A stretch of DNA of 64,000 nucleotides from Euclidia mi (taxonomy: Eukaryota; Arthropoda; Insecta; Lepidoptera; Erebidae), in NCBI GenBank assembly GCA_944739405.2, contig OX123182.2, positions 99,861,279 through 99,925,278 of the forward strand, read 5' to 3'. The notes below the pieces were generated by a model. The model did not search any database. It had not been told where the DNA came from and saw nothing but the letters and a program-made list of their open reading frames with translations. Positions 1-10,480 of this stretch are shown here, one piece after another (the first letter of the stretch is position 1; each line of letters begins with the position of its first letter). The translations under genes were made by a program, and so were the position numbers.

Positions 1-2115
1 TATAAATGAAAACCGATTAGAAGTTTTTAAAAATAATTTATCAAATAAAATGCGTTGGTTGCCTAATCATGACCGTCCGGATCAGTTATATAATTCATTA
101 TTTAAATTGATTAATGATGAATTTTCTACTGTTTTTAAACCTAAAAAATAAATGTTACTGAGCGTCTGATGTTTAGTGATTGGGCAACTGAAGGCATTCA
201 TAAAAGTCGGATTAGTTTATATGAACTTTATAATGAAAAAACTTTTAATAATAGTCTAGCCTTTATTAATTATGTAAAAAAATACTCAAAAACATTAAGA
301 CAAGCTTGTTATGCTGCAAAATCAATTTATTTGAAAAACAAAATAAAAAACGCTGAAAATACCATAAAAGCAACTTGGAATGTGATCAATAGCGAAACTG
401 GTAGAGCTAAAGCACGCAGTCGCGACTACCTACTAAATATCAATAATGTGAGTATTACAGAGGACTTGGAGCTAGCGACAGAATTTGAAAAGTTTTTTGC
501 TAATATACCCATTGTAACTACAGCGTCACTCAAATCGTCTTCCATGTCTGCTGAAATGCTGCTTAAAGACTATGTGCCGGAATGTGTTACAGCCTTTGAA
601 TTTGTTGCTGTTACTACTGATGATGTTCTTAAACAATTTAAAACTATTAATATGAAAAAGACAAAGGATTTGTGGGGATTGTCAATAAAGACTGTTTCTT
701 CTATTATTACATTAATTGCTCCACATCTTGCAACAGTGTTCAATGGTTGTGTCACTTCTGGAATATTTCCTGATTTAATGAAGTATAGCAAAATAACACC
801 TTTATTTAAATTTGGTGACACATCAGACCCCTCCAATTTTCGACCTATTTCTGTATTACCAACACTTAGCAACATTTTTGAGAAACTAATACTTAATCAG
901 TTGCTTAGTCATTTCAATAGACGCAATCTTCTTCACAAGAAACAGTTCGGATTTACGAGGGGTTGTTCAACTACTGACGCAGCAGTTGAGTTACTGAAAA
1001 GTATTTTTGCAGCTTGGGAGAAGTTGCAAGATGCGTTAGGTATATTTTGCGACTTGTCTAAAGCCTTTGATTGTGTTCATCATGATCATCTTATCAGCAA
1101 ACTATATCATTACGGCATTAAGAATAAAGCTCTCGATCTCTTGACTTCTTATTTGTGCAACAGAATCCAGAAGGTCGAGGTTAATGGTAAGATTTTTCCA
1201 GGTTCTGCTTTGAAAATGGGTGTCCCGCAGGGTTCAATTCTCGGACCATTTCTATTCTTGATATGTATTAACGATTTACCTTACTACGTAAAGAATAATC
1301 ATGAGATTGTATTGTTCGCGGATGAAACCTCTTTGGTTTTTAATATTAAACGACGACAGAGTAACTTTGACGAAGTAAACAATGCACTCTCTTAAGTTGT
1401 TAATTTGTTTAATGTAAATAATCTATTACTAAATAATAATAAAACTAAACTTTTAAAATTTTCAATGCCCAATGTTAAACATATGACAACCAATGTACAA
1501 CTTAATGAATCTAGGGTCGAGCCCGTTGAGACAACCATGTTTTTAGGTATTATGCTGGACACCAAACTACAATGGGGTCCACATATAGAAAGGCTATCGG
1601 GCAAACTCAGTTCTGCAGCTTATGCAATGAGACAATTAGACAATTAGACGCCTCACAGATTTAGAAACAGCTAGAATGGTTTATTTCAGTTACTTTCATA
1701 GCTTAATATCGTATAAAATTCTTCTCTGGGGGATGCTGCAGACCAAAATACAATATTCGTTCTGCAGAAAAGAGCTGTAAGGGGAATTTATAACCTCGGT
1801 CCAAGAGTTTCTCTAAGAGAAAAGTTCAAAGAAATAAACATTCTAACTGTTGTATCACAATATAATTATGAAAATCTGCTATACGTTCATAAAAATATTG
1901 ACAAATTTTGTAAAAAATGTGATATACATTCTTTAAATACAAGACATAGGAATAATCTCGTAGTTCATAGCACTCGTCTCCACAAAATAAGTAGCTGTTT
2001 TATGGGGCAATGTATACGCTTTTATAACAAGCTCCCTTATAGTATAAGAGACCTATCTATAAATAAGTTCAAAATTATTGTAAAAGCGAAATTGTGTTCA
2101 AAAGCATATTATTAA
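1..2115 (+). pseudogene. Jockey/CR1-type LINE ORF2 (linker, RT, C-terminal region), degenerate
   Basis: This is the second ORF of a non-LTR retrotransposon, which would prime reverse transcription of its own RNA at a nicked target. The EN domain lies off the left edge. Positions 1-150 encode the post-EN linker, then the frame shifts and 169-1395 carries the RT: YRPIS-like box (FRPISVLPT), FGFTRG, FCDLSKAFD (motif A) and GVPQGSILGPFLF (motif B). The catalytic FADD box reads FADE (about 1315-1326), so the second Asp is lost. A TAA at 1393-1395 interrupts the frame, which resumes unchanged. Frameshifts follow near 1645 and 1730. The C-terminal region (FLGIMLDTKLQWG, then a region like that at 43.1 kb) runs to a stop at 2113-2115. 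Family assignment rests on motif resemblance. The copy is dead by several lesions. Confidence 0.88.
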
Positions 2116-2272
2116 ATATCTGAATATAAAGACGACCAAAACGCTTGGGACTGAGCTGTTCTTATTCGACACACAAAAATAATTGTATAATTATAATGAT
2201 TTTTTTAATAACGTTTCGTAAGTACTTGCAAAGTTAACACGAAATAAAGAAGTATTTCATTTCATTTCATTT
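2116..2272 (+). repeat. LINE 3' UTR ending in (ATTTC)n
   Basis: An AT-rich trailer follows the LINE stop codon and ends at 2250-2272 in tandem ATTTC units, a typical simple-repeat 3' end for a Jockey/CR1-type LINE. I take it as the 3' boundary of the first LINE. Confidence 0.6.
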
Positions 2273-2317
2273 AAAATCTGAAAATTGTAAATTTTGTAGT
2301 TAGTGCAATTGTGAACG

Positions 2318-2923
2318 TATACACCATGTATTTTAAGTCAGTGTTTTCCAAAAACTATGCACTCAGCCCATGATATAGAAGCAGTGGCGTAGCTAGCTTG
2401 GGTGGCACCCGGGGCGGTAATTGGCGGATGACCTTTTTTTTGACACACCTAAAAATTCCGTGCTAACTCTCGTAGTGCTGAGCTAGTGCCTATGTTTTTC
2501 TACATTGTTCTTAGTTGAGTTTTGGGTGTCACCCCTTTTTCTCGATGGGTGGCACCCCAAAAAGGGTGGCACCCGGGTGCGGACCGCCCCCACCGCCCCC
2601 CCCTTCCTATGCCACTGTATAGAAGCTACATATAGCATTTATTTACAAAATTTGTCAAAATATATTTTTTTTCGCCGAAATTAATTTTTCATAGCATGAA
2701 ACAAAGTGGCGGTTGATGCGTAATGTACTTTATTTTTAACCTAAAGAATAGATTACTTCACACACATATTAGTCCTATAAAATGCTGATTTTATAGAAAA
2801 TTTTAAATAGTAAAATAATATTTTTTTTGTATATTTTGTTAAATTAATATAATAGATAGCTTCTATATCATGGGCTCTGTACATACTTTTCGGGAAAACA
2901 CTGACTTAAAGACACGGTGTATA
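2318..2923. mobile_element. Palindromic TIR element (TA-flanked, MITE-like), interrupted
   Basis: The left arm (2320-2381, continuing at 2618-2670) and right arm (2810-2921) are long imperfect inverted repeats. Both ends carry TATACACC and its complement. The arms share the segments GACTTAAA, GGAAAACACTGACTTAA and GCTTCTATATCATGGG in opposite orientation. The outermost TA at each end could be a Tc1/mariner-style duplication, but that is inference. It has no coding capacity. The left arm is split by the hAT-like MITE at 2382-2617. Confidence 0.65.
2382..2617. mobile_element. hAT-like MITE with 8-bp TSD
   Basis: The ends CAGTGGCGTAGC and CCTATGCCACTG are imperfect terminal inverted repeats of hAT type. 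The identical octamer TATAGAAG flanks the element at 2374-2381 and 2618-2625. The interior is rich in GGTGGCACCCGGG runs and codes for nothing. The 8-bp duplication is the hAT hallmark. The insertion is nested in the palindromic element and therefore younger. Confidence 0.85.
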
Positions 2924-3357
2924 AATAAAATAGCTACATAAAACAGTTTCCAAACTTGTTCTTCTTAACCTTCCGCAACTTGATAATAATCAACATTTTT
3001 TACTTTATCCGTTCTTATCGTACGTTCAATGAGCCTCATCTATTTGTCTTACCTTGTGTATTCAAATACTTACGGATATTCAAATTTCAACCGAACTTCC
3101 CCTCAGTTTAGTTCAAATAACATTTGTGAATACGTAATACTCTTCTAATGAACCATTTAAGTAATGGCTATCGAATTAATTCGTAACCAGAATTCGTTAT
3201 TCAAATCCATTAATAAGATTTCGACGTTCCACGTTGGGAGATTTGGTGACATATTGTAACGTTTTTGTCCTCCATGTTTAATTCTATCATTAGTCTGAAA
3301 TCCAGTGTAGGCGTTGGTAGATGACATTAGTGAAGTAACGTGTTAAAAACAACATTA
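2924..3357. other. Unassigned AT-rich DNA
   Basis: I see no gene, recognisable element or notable repeat here. Confidence 0.5.
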
Positions 3358-3557
3358 TCTGTACATAGAAAATCCTTGTGTTAATTTCTGACTGACAGAC
3401 AAGCTACGGCCAAAACTATTAGGCGCAGGAACCTAAAATTTGGCATGTGTGTTCCATGAGATCCGTTGCGGTGCACTACCAAGGGATTTCCTGAAAAACA
3501 CACGAGAACGAACAGAATTGCTAAAATAAAAATACATGGGCGGGCGTAGCTGCGGAA
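3358..3557 (+). mobile_element. Helitron-like fragment with 5' TC end
   Basis: An A precedes TCTGTACATAG at 3358, matching the A|TC start of the window's Helitrons. Inside are the family motifs TGACTGACAGACAAGCTAC and GGCGCAGGAACC. The right side reaches the 3' hairpin stem (GGGCGGGCGTAGCTGCGG) but lacks the final CTAG. Confidence 0.6.
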
Positions 3558-3597
3558 GGAAGATAGATTAAGAAAAACGTATAAACCTACAGAGCCC

Positions 3598-3880
3598 TGT
3601 GCTACGAACATTATACCAGTTGTTTATTTGTTTTTCGTGTGACTGTGTGGCCCACTCTAGTTTTGGAGTTTTCAGACCGCCCCAAGGCCTTCGACATGGC
3701 CTAACGATTCTTATCCTTAGACTAGAACCGGGACTGACAGCTTTATGTGTCCTCCTAAGGACGGTAGCGCTCAGATATAAATGCCACACTTGGTCACCCA
3801 TCCAAGTGGCAACCTGCGCAAGCGTTGCTTGATATCGTCGATCTATTATTAACGGCAAGCCAAGTCTCGCTATGATTAAA
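3598..3880 (-). repeat. 5S rRNA-derived SINE
   Basis: On the minus strand, about 3795-3850 matches the 3' half of 5S rRNA, including AAGCAAC and CACTTGGATGGGTGACC, which covers the internal promoter region. It continues into a body with GTCAGTCCCGGT and GGCCTTGGGGCGGTCTG. The body resembles the SINE at 6715-6960 and 60500-60770, where the 5S head is lost. It is far too diverged to be a working 5S gene. Confidence 0.65.
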
Positions 3881-4694
3881 CCAGTATTAAAACGATTCAT
3901 ATACATAGATATGGAGTAACCACAATTTTTTTACAAAAGGCTTTGCATTACACTCTCTATTGTTTCGGGCATTTCACTAATATTATATCATGGTATATAT
4001 AAAATATCTATACGTGTATTATGTCAGCATCCCTACTTAAGAATATTGAATGATACTTTAGCAACTCCATACAATTCCGTCGAATGGATTTTATGTAAAT
4101 CATGGTCAAACAAATGCGGAACAGAACATGGCAATCTCTCCAAAAGAAATTTCCATATTCTTTTTTACATCAAAGACAACGAAGTGAACGATTTATAACG
4201 TTCGTGTTTTTCTCTATCCATTGCTGGTGTAAAGAAACCAAGGACACATAATATTATGATGTATTTAGGAATGTTTTTTTTTGTAAAATAGTATCATTTA
4301 TATGTGTAAATATCTTTGCTATGGTTGAGTAAACCACTATGATTACTTGAAACATCATTTTTATCCGATTCTATTATAAATATACAATTATTATTTTATG
4401 TATTTTATTTTGAATTCCAACTAAGCAGGGCCTCTGCTATTGTAACGAATAAACATACTTATATACTTTTATTTATTTCTAGATAAACACAACCACTTGT
4501 ATAATCCATGCAGAACACTCTTTTTCTTTGCCGCAGTTCGACCCACCCGATGATCATGATGATGAACCGGGTGTGAATGATAAGCCTACTGAAATCCACT
4601 GCTAGATATAGGCTTCTCCAATGACTGTGCTCCATTGCGTGTTGGATTTCAATCCGATCGGGTATCGGAAAAATGTAGCCTATAATTATGTTAA
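3881..4694. other. Unassigned DNA with a small repeat fragment
   Basis: Mostly AT-rich with no gene. About 4595-4650 (CCACTGCTAGATATAGGCTTC) resembles a short piece common in insect LINE or SINE tails. Nothing else stands out. Confidence 0.4.
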
Positions 4695-4860
4695 TCTGTC
4701 TGTATATATAAAATTATTGCGTAACTGACACACAAGCTACAGACGCAGATAGCTGAAAGGAGAATGACCATTTTTGTATGGAAGTTGGGCTAAGTTTGCT
4801 TCTTGATGGTTTAACCAGTAATATGTAGAAAATATAGTCGTAATTATATCAGGAAAAAAT
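4695..4860 (+). mobile_element. Helitron-like 5' end fragment
   Basis: A|TCTGTCTGTATATATAAAA starts at 4695 and is followed by TTGCGTAACTGACACACAAG, the same 5' signature as other Helitron copies here. The 3' hairpin and CTAG are not found downstream. Confidence 0.5.
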
Positions 4861-4955
4861 AAATACGAAATTCAGTGGCAGTTCTTAGATATCGGACATA
4901 TAAGATTCCAAATATTTTGAGGTTAAGTTTTGTTATAGTCATATGATTTAATCAT

Positions 4956-5020
4956 ATGATACGGAACAGTAAACGGAACGTATACGGAACGGAACGTGTA
5001 CGGACAGTATACGGAACCTG
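4956..5020 (+). repeat. Degenerate short tandem repeat (ACGGAAC units)
   Basis: Repeated TACGGAAC/ACGGAACGT words form a short array directly in front of the LINE fragment. It sits inside the same open frame, but I do not take that part as protein. Confidence 0.5.
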
Positions 5021-5026
5021 TCTTCT

Positions 5027-5438
5027 AAGCAAAACTGAAAGGCTGATCCAGCGGGTGCAAAATGCATGTGCTCGGTTGTCTTTTAACGTGCCACCATACT
5101 CACACATTACACCTTTCCATAATCAAAATAAGATTTTGAGAATGGCTTCACGCAGGAAACTTCACCTTGCTTCTCTTCTTTTTGGTGTGGTGTCCACGGG
5201 GAGGCCGGCATACCTCTACAAAAAACTTACTTGGTCTAGAGACATAAATAGACATAAAACTAGAGGTTCCACTTGCCTGTTGATTATACCGAGACATCGT
5301 TCAGCTGCTTTTGGTGCAAGTTTTAAAGTAACAGCATCACGTATATGGAATATCTTGCCGCCACCGTTAAGAGCTCTGAAATCAAGTTTCAGCTTTAGTA
5401 AAAACTATAAGCAATATCTGCTAATGTTATCAGGCTAA
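5027..5438 (+). pseudogene. LINE ORF2 C-terminal fragment (Jockey/CR1 group)
   Basis: The open frame encodes the region downstream of the RT in non-LTR elements: LIQRVQNACARL, a THITPFHNQNK-like segment, RRKLHLASLLFGVV, IPRHRSAAFGASF, SRIWNILPPPLR and a terminal FSKNYKQYL. This region is conserved in Jockey/CR1-group LINEs and has no known catalytic residues. EN and RT are missing, as expected for a 5'-truncated insertion. The stop at 5436-5438 looks natural. It belongs to a different family from the one at 1-2272. Confidence 0.75.
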
Positions 5439-5507
5439 TGAAACCCAAGAAGGACAAAGCCTGATAATGTTATCAGGCTAATGAAACCCAAGAAGGACAA
5501 AGTCACC
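5422..5507 (+). repeat. 43-bp tandem duplication at LINE 3' end
   Basis: A segment starting TAATGTTATCAGGC occurs at 5422 and again at 5465, with at least 38 identical bases. The first copy contains the LINE stop codon. It is probably a slippage duplication in the 3' UTR. Confidence 0.8.
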
Positions 5508-6714
5508 AGAAGACATCAAGACACAGTGAGCACATTCTGCGTAGATAGTAACACCAATAGTTGAATAATGTTCGGGTACTTTGAGATAACTTTGAAATTC
5601 AAGACAAAGACAAATATCACCTCAGTCTGCCGTGAACATGAATCCTGTAAAGAATTCGAAACGTCGGCTAGTAATAAATTAAAAATGTAGTTTCTAGATC
5701 ATTAGTTTCAAATGTAATAACTCAGTGAAACCAATACATCGCGATAAAATCCGTAAACTGTAGTTTAATTTCAATATTTTATACATGTTTTCTATTTTGA
5801 ATTTCCTCTGCGAAATAGTTGGCAAATGGCTTGGCGTCGCTTTCGATCATTTGAGAACCCCGCGCTACCAACGCTTACGCATTACAGCCATAGACAACTA
5901 ATGACAGTACAGTGAACGCACCAATAAGGGAAGGAGCTAAACGTAGTCCAACCTCTCTGGGAAGGAGGCATGGCACAGATTACATAGGCAAAGCGGGATT
6001 CATGGACTTTTGTTGGTTTATAATGATGCCTCTAATAAATTGTTTGTTTTGTTAGTATTAGAACCTGAGATTATAGAAATGTTCTTACACATGTAAGTTA
6101 AGTCGTATAATAATAATGCATGCCATGAATACTTCATCTTTGCGACACACATGATGGTGACTTTGTCCCTAGATTAAGCAAATGTTTTGTCTTGCTTGGG
6201 ACAACGTTACCTTCATGGATTTTTACGTGCTGGCAGCATAGTGCGTGAGTTTTTGCGCTTGTAAGTTGTTGCCATTCTCATATAGATATAAACTAAGTGT
6301 TGCATATTATTAATGTATTAATATTTACATTGTTATATTTGTCAATTCTTGGGACTATGTTGCCATAACAGATTGGTTTGAGATGCGATAAACATGATGG
6401 TGACATTGTCCCAGGAATGGACAAATAAATGTTTTGTCTTGTAACAATGTCACCAACACTTTAATTGTTTATTCTAAACAAAATGTGTACCGACCGGCCC
6501 GGGTTAGTAATATTATCATTAATATTATTTGGTATATATTTATTTATTTTTATTTATTTGTCAATGAATGGTACCAACAGAATATCAGCGCCACCTAGTT
6601 GAACTAGATGGCACTACGCTGAGTTGGGGGCCAATTCTGTTACCTACATAAAAACCTAGTATGTTAAAAAAAAATGTAATCACTTCTTCATAACAGAATA
6701 AATATGTTTTGAAA
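5508..6714. other. Unassigned DNA
   Basis: No gene or clear element. The sequence is moderately AT-rich. GATGGTGAC(T/A)TTGTCCC occurs twice (about 6150 and 6388), a weak hint of an old duplication. Confidence 0.4.
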
Positions 6715-6960
6715 GTAGGTCGTTAAGCCGTCGGTTCCGACTGACATGAAGATCTTTGACAGTCGTTACAGGGAGTCCGTAGCCTTAAATAAACTGATAC
6801 TGGTCTAAACCATGACAAATCGCTATCCCTTCGAATAACGAAGGTCAGACGGCAGTGGCTTTGTCGAAAAGCTGATATTCTGTCATATCTGGTTAGTCTT
6901 GTAAGCGGGCTCCTAGGCGTTTAAGTATTGGATACAACTGAGATAATGCTAGGACTATGA
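6715..6960 (+). repeat. SINE body (5S-SINE-related family)
   Basis: It contains GTTAAGCCGTCGGTTCCG, TTTGACAGTCGTTACAGG, GTCTAAACCATG, AGGTCAGACGGCAGT and TCTGGTTAGTCTTGTAAGC. The same words occur in the same order on the minus strand at 60500-60770, and partly at 52230-52345. No poly-A tail or TSD was established. Confidence 0.65.
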
Positions 6961-6998
6961 CGATATGACTTAATAATATTATCGGCGTTTATTTTAAG

Positions 6999-7030
6999 AC
7001 GGGAAAAAGGCGTGAGTATATGTATGTATG
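6999..7030 (+). mobile_element. 32-bp retroposed LINE/SINE 3' tail with TSD
   Basis: The segment begins ACGGGAAAAAGGCGTGAG and ends in (TATG)n. It equals the extreme 3' end of the RTE-like family (compare 9573-9598). It is flanked by perfect TTATTTTAAG copies at 6989-6998 and 7031-7040. This is what an extremely 5'-truncated target-primed insertion would leave. Confidence 0.8.
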
Positions 7031-7118
7031 TATGTTATTTTAAGTCTCTAATATATATTTGATACATATAAGTACAGAATATAGTTCTAACAAGAAGTGG
7101 AGCTACGAAGCAAAGCTA

Positions 7119-8404
7119 CGAGGGGAGTTTAATGTATTCTCGGTATTGAGGTGATATACTAATGATAAGGGTAATTTAATTATCTCATTAGTTAATGACA
7201 CTCTTTGAGGGTATAAATACAAAATTTCATTTAATTTCCACCATTAGTATTCAAGATATCATTGCGAAAAGACAACTATGATGACTGATTCGACAATGAT
7301 GAAAAAAATCGAGCACGAGGCAGTGATAAAATTCCTCACAAAACAAGGAAAAACTCAAAAAATTATCCATGGAGAAATGGTGGTTGTTTACCAAGATTCT
7401 GCGCCTTCATTATCTACAGTACAGAAGTGGTCAAGTGAATTCAAACGGGGTAGAGAGAGCATTGAAGACGACCCCCGCGCTGGTGGGCCAATTTGTGCCG
7501 CTACTGAAGAAAACGTCAAATTAGTCGAAAAACTTGTACTTATAGATGCACGTCTAAGAGTGAAAACATTAGCAGAAATGACTAAGCTATCCGTGGGTAC
7601 CATTCACACAGTCCTTCATGAGCGCCTGAATTTGTCAAAGGTCAGTGCAAGATGGGTGCCGCGAATGCTCACCGCGCTACAGAAACAAGTGCGAGTTGAC
7701 TGTTGCAAGGAGTTTTTGGACCTCTGTGGTGAAAATCCGCAAAGTATTTTCGATCGGATTGTTACTGGTGATGAAACATGGGTTCATCACTATGACCCAA
7801 GCAAGAGTCTATGCAGTGGCACAAAAAGGATCAGACCCGCCGAAGAAGTTCAAAGTCACTCCGTCCGCAGGAAAGCTCATGGCCACGGTGTTTTGGGATT
7901 CTAAGGGAATCTTGCTAATCGAGGACACAAAAAAAGGCCAAAGTATTACTGCTGCATCATACACAACCACCCTGCGTAATTTAAAGTAGGCAATTAAAGA
8001 AAAAAGACGTGGAAAATTAACCGCAGGTGTGTTGCTGCTTCACGACAACGCGCCGGTTCACAAGGGGCGCCTTGCCCAGGCTGCTGTGCGAGAGCACGGA
8101 TTTGAAGAAATCAATCATCCACCCTACAGTCCGGACCTGGCCCCTAGTGATTATTATCTATTCCCTTATCTTAAAAAAGACCTTCGTGGAAAGCATTTTT
8201 CGGACGATGAGGAGTTGAAGGGAGCAATAAACGAACATTTATCGGGCCATGAAGAAAATATTTTTCAGAGGGAATTGAAAAGTTACTTTCACAAACATAT
8301 AAATGTATTGAGATGTTAGGGGAGTATATTGAAAAATAAAATTTATTCAGAATTTTCCGCCTGTTCCTTCATACCTATACCGAGAATACATTGAACTCCC
8401 CTCG
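7119..8404 (+). mobile_element. mariner DNA transposon (TIR to TIR)
   Basis: Terminal inverted repeats of about 28 bp start CGAGGGGAGTT at both ends with one mismatch, and each end abuts a TA (7117-7118 and 8405-8406). The 1,286-bp length and single transposase frame are normal for mariner. A TATAAATA box lies at about 7212, upstream of the reading frame. Confidence 0.93.
7278..8319 (+). pseudogene. mariner transposase, DD34D, frameshifted with one stop
   Basis: This enzyme would cut and rejoin mariner ends at TA sites in the nucleus. The N-terminal part carries the helix-turn-helix DNA-binding region, then WVPRML. The first catalytic Asp is in VTGDETWVHHYDP (about 7760-7800), the second in LLHDNAPVH and the third in SPDLAPSDYYLF. 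Thirty-four residues separate the last two, the mariner DD34D signature. Frameshifts occur near 7805-7840, and a TAG at 7987-7989 lies in the frame that then continues, probably from a CAG or GAG codon. At about 347 codons it is full length. With only these lesions the copy is fairly young, but it cannot make transposase. Confidence 0.92.
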
Positions 8405-8559
8405 TACATACATTTGAACGCCTGTATATTATATAAGTTTGGGGTATTTTCAGTCTGATATATTATATTTCTTACTGAGAATTTTCCATACCATGTGGTA
8501 CAATTAATGTGAATGAAAGCAAATGTGCCACAAAATAGCCCAGTTTTGGTCATTCTCCT

Positions 8560-8679
8560 TTGGGTAATTTCCTGGGGAACCGTAAAGGTACACTAAGATT
8601 TTCCGAAATTTCCACGGGATTGAGCAAAAACCGTTAAATAAGACAATAATGTGCGGACGTAGCTTCGGACATCCTCTAG
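8560..8679 (+). mobile_element. Helitron-like 3' end fragment
   Basis: It ends in GTGCGGACGTAGCTTCGGAC, a stem-forming stretch, then CTAG at 8676-8679 followed by T, the Helitron 3' terminus. The upstream part has CTAAGATTTTCCGAAATTTCC, the family's internal motif. The 5' end was not found. Confidence 0.6.
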
Positions 8680-8814
8680 TCTGATATTTAACCTATAATT
8701 ATCACAAAGTTTCTTAAAGATCCTATAAGTAGCTTTGCGTGAAAGAGTAACAAACATCAGCTCTGTTATCGGACCTATAGTAGTACTGAATATAGAAAAA
8801 ATCGGCAGCGTACT

Positions 8815-8888
8815 TGTGATCCATCGGGCGGCAGTGATCACTTACCATCAGGTGGGCCGCTTGCTCGTTTGTCTTCCTATGCAAAAAA
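8815..8888 (+). repeat. Retroposon tail fragment
   Basis: CATCGGGCGGCAGTGATCAC, CATCAGGTGGGCCG and GCTCGTTTGTC followed by an A-rich end match a frequent lepidopteran tail. The reverse complement of the same words occurs at 53095-53245. Confidence 0.55.
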
Positions 8889-9417
8889 ATACTGTTTAAA
8901 ATAATGTTCAGAGTTATTTTACTTTTTTCTATCCCTACTGTGCCCCAGTTGAATAATGCAGGCTGGTTCGTGTTGCGTTGTGTGAGGTGATAGGGAGGCC
9001 TATTGTGTCCATTGACATGACCGGCTCTTTATTATACGATTGTACATCAGTTTTAAGCCACTCAAATTGAATTGGCCCTGGTATTAGCTCGTGTATAGAG
9101 ATAGTGTGATTGGATTTCTCTGCTTTCCTACGTACCGTATTAAATTAGGGAAATGCTAATAATATCTTGGACAAAGCACTCCGAATAACGAAATTCATAT
9201 TCAATGAAATGTATATTTTTTTATTCTGGAATTCGATGTTGATATATAATATTTATGGAATGATGTTGAATAATGATCGGAGAAACTAAAATAAATTATT
9301 GTAGAATTTAAATTATTTGATTTAAACCGTTAAATGCTCGTGTTATATCAAAGGGTTAAATGCACTGATGATTATCAAATTCCCAATCAATTGTGTTCGT
9401 TTCTAAATAAAGTAATC
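8889..9417. other. Unassigned DNA
   Basis: No gene or confident repeat was recognised. Confidence 0.4.
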
Positions 9418-9427
9418 TGATATTAAT

Positions 9428-9598
9428 AACATTGGTGACGTTCTGAAAAACGGAAAGGTCCGAAGCACCCGGAACCGACGAGCATGTATGAACAGAGTAA
9501 TTAATGTAACGGAAGCGCGTAAGGTTTGTAAGGATAGATGCAAGTGGCGTTCCTCTGTCTTTGCCTACCCCGACGGGAAAAAGGCGTGAGTATATGTA
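9428..9598 (+). mobile_element. 5'-truncated RTE-like LINE 3' end with TSD
   Basis: One frame reads a LINE C-terminus: EARKVCKDRCKWRSSVFAYP, then DGKKA and a TGA, then (TATG). TGATATTAAT flanks it perfectly at 9418-9427 and 9599-9608. The same protein end closes the LINE at 60.85-62.43 kb. Confidence 0.8.
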
Positions 9599-9929
9599 TG
9601 ATATTAATTATTTTTCTACATTCCGTATTGAGTATTTGTTAAATTATGTCAGTTTAGTAAAAAACTAGTTTTGTGTGTATCTTTACCAAAGCTGTGTTTT
9701 AACGCAGTAATTTAATATTTTGAAATTAATATTTTTATACCTATTGTTGTCAGTTAACACTAGTGTTGAGTTGAATTTTAATTCGACTACACATTTTGAC
9801 GTGATGCTGTGGTGTGGTTGTACTTCAAATAGAACCTAGCAATTTCAAATTTCCAAAATATATCATCTAAATGCTTGTTCATTTACTTTAGGTGACATCG
9901 AATTACGTGCAGAGAATGAAAAGCTTTTT

Positions 9930-10160
9930 GCCCGGTAGCGGCAATAGGCCCTATTACATGGAACCAAAAAATGTATGGTGAAATGTGGGTGTAATATTAG
10001 ACTGCCTACATGGTCCAGTGGATACCGTATGCAAGTAATAATTGACTATTTAATACGCACACAACTTAGAAAGGTCATTGGTGCGTGCCATGGATTCAAA
10101 CCCGATACCCTCTGCATGGCAGTCCGTTGATATCTCCACTAGGCTATCGCCACCTTAGTT
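9930..10160. repeat. SINE fragments in opposite orientations
   Basis: 9935-10015 (plus) holds the shared SINE body (GGCAATAGGCCCTATTAC, AAATGTGGGTGTAATA). 10020-10160 read on the minus strand is a tRNA-like head with A box TAGCCTAGTGG and B box GGTTTGAATCC. The two halves face each other, so this is either two insertions or an internal inversion. Confidence 0.6.
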
Positions 10161-10480
10161 TGAAGCGCACAAAAAAGTAAAATGTTTCTCATCTTACCTA
10201 TCAGGTCAGTTTATTAAATGTTGAAAAATACAACATTAATATATTTTCAGGCGTGCATTTTACTATGTGAAGGAAAAATTGCATGTGCATTTTATAAACA
10301 TAATATTATTTCTTAAATGATGAAATACTATAATAAAAATATTCCTTAATTAATGGTGAATAGACTAGGTTTAACGTTTTAGACATTTAACGTAGGTATT
10401 TCATAATACATTGTCACAGATAATGCCTAATATTGAATTGTTTTTCAGATTATAATTAACAATATAAACGTATAAGTTAA

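Noticed and set aside
3790..3870. Functional 5S rRNA gene
   Set aside because: Only the 3' half matches, with many changes, and it runs into a SINE body.
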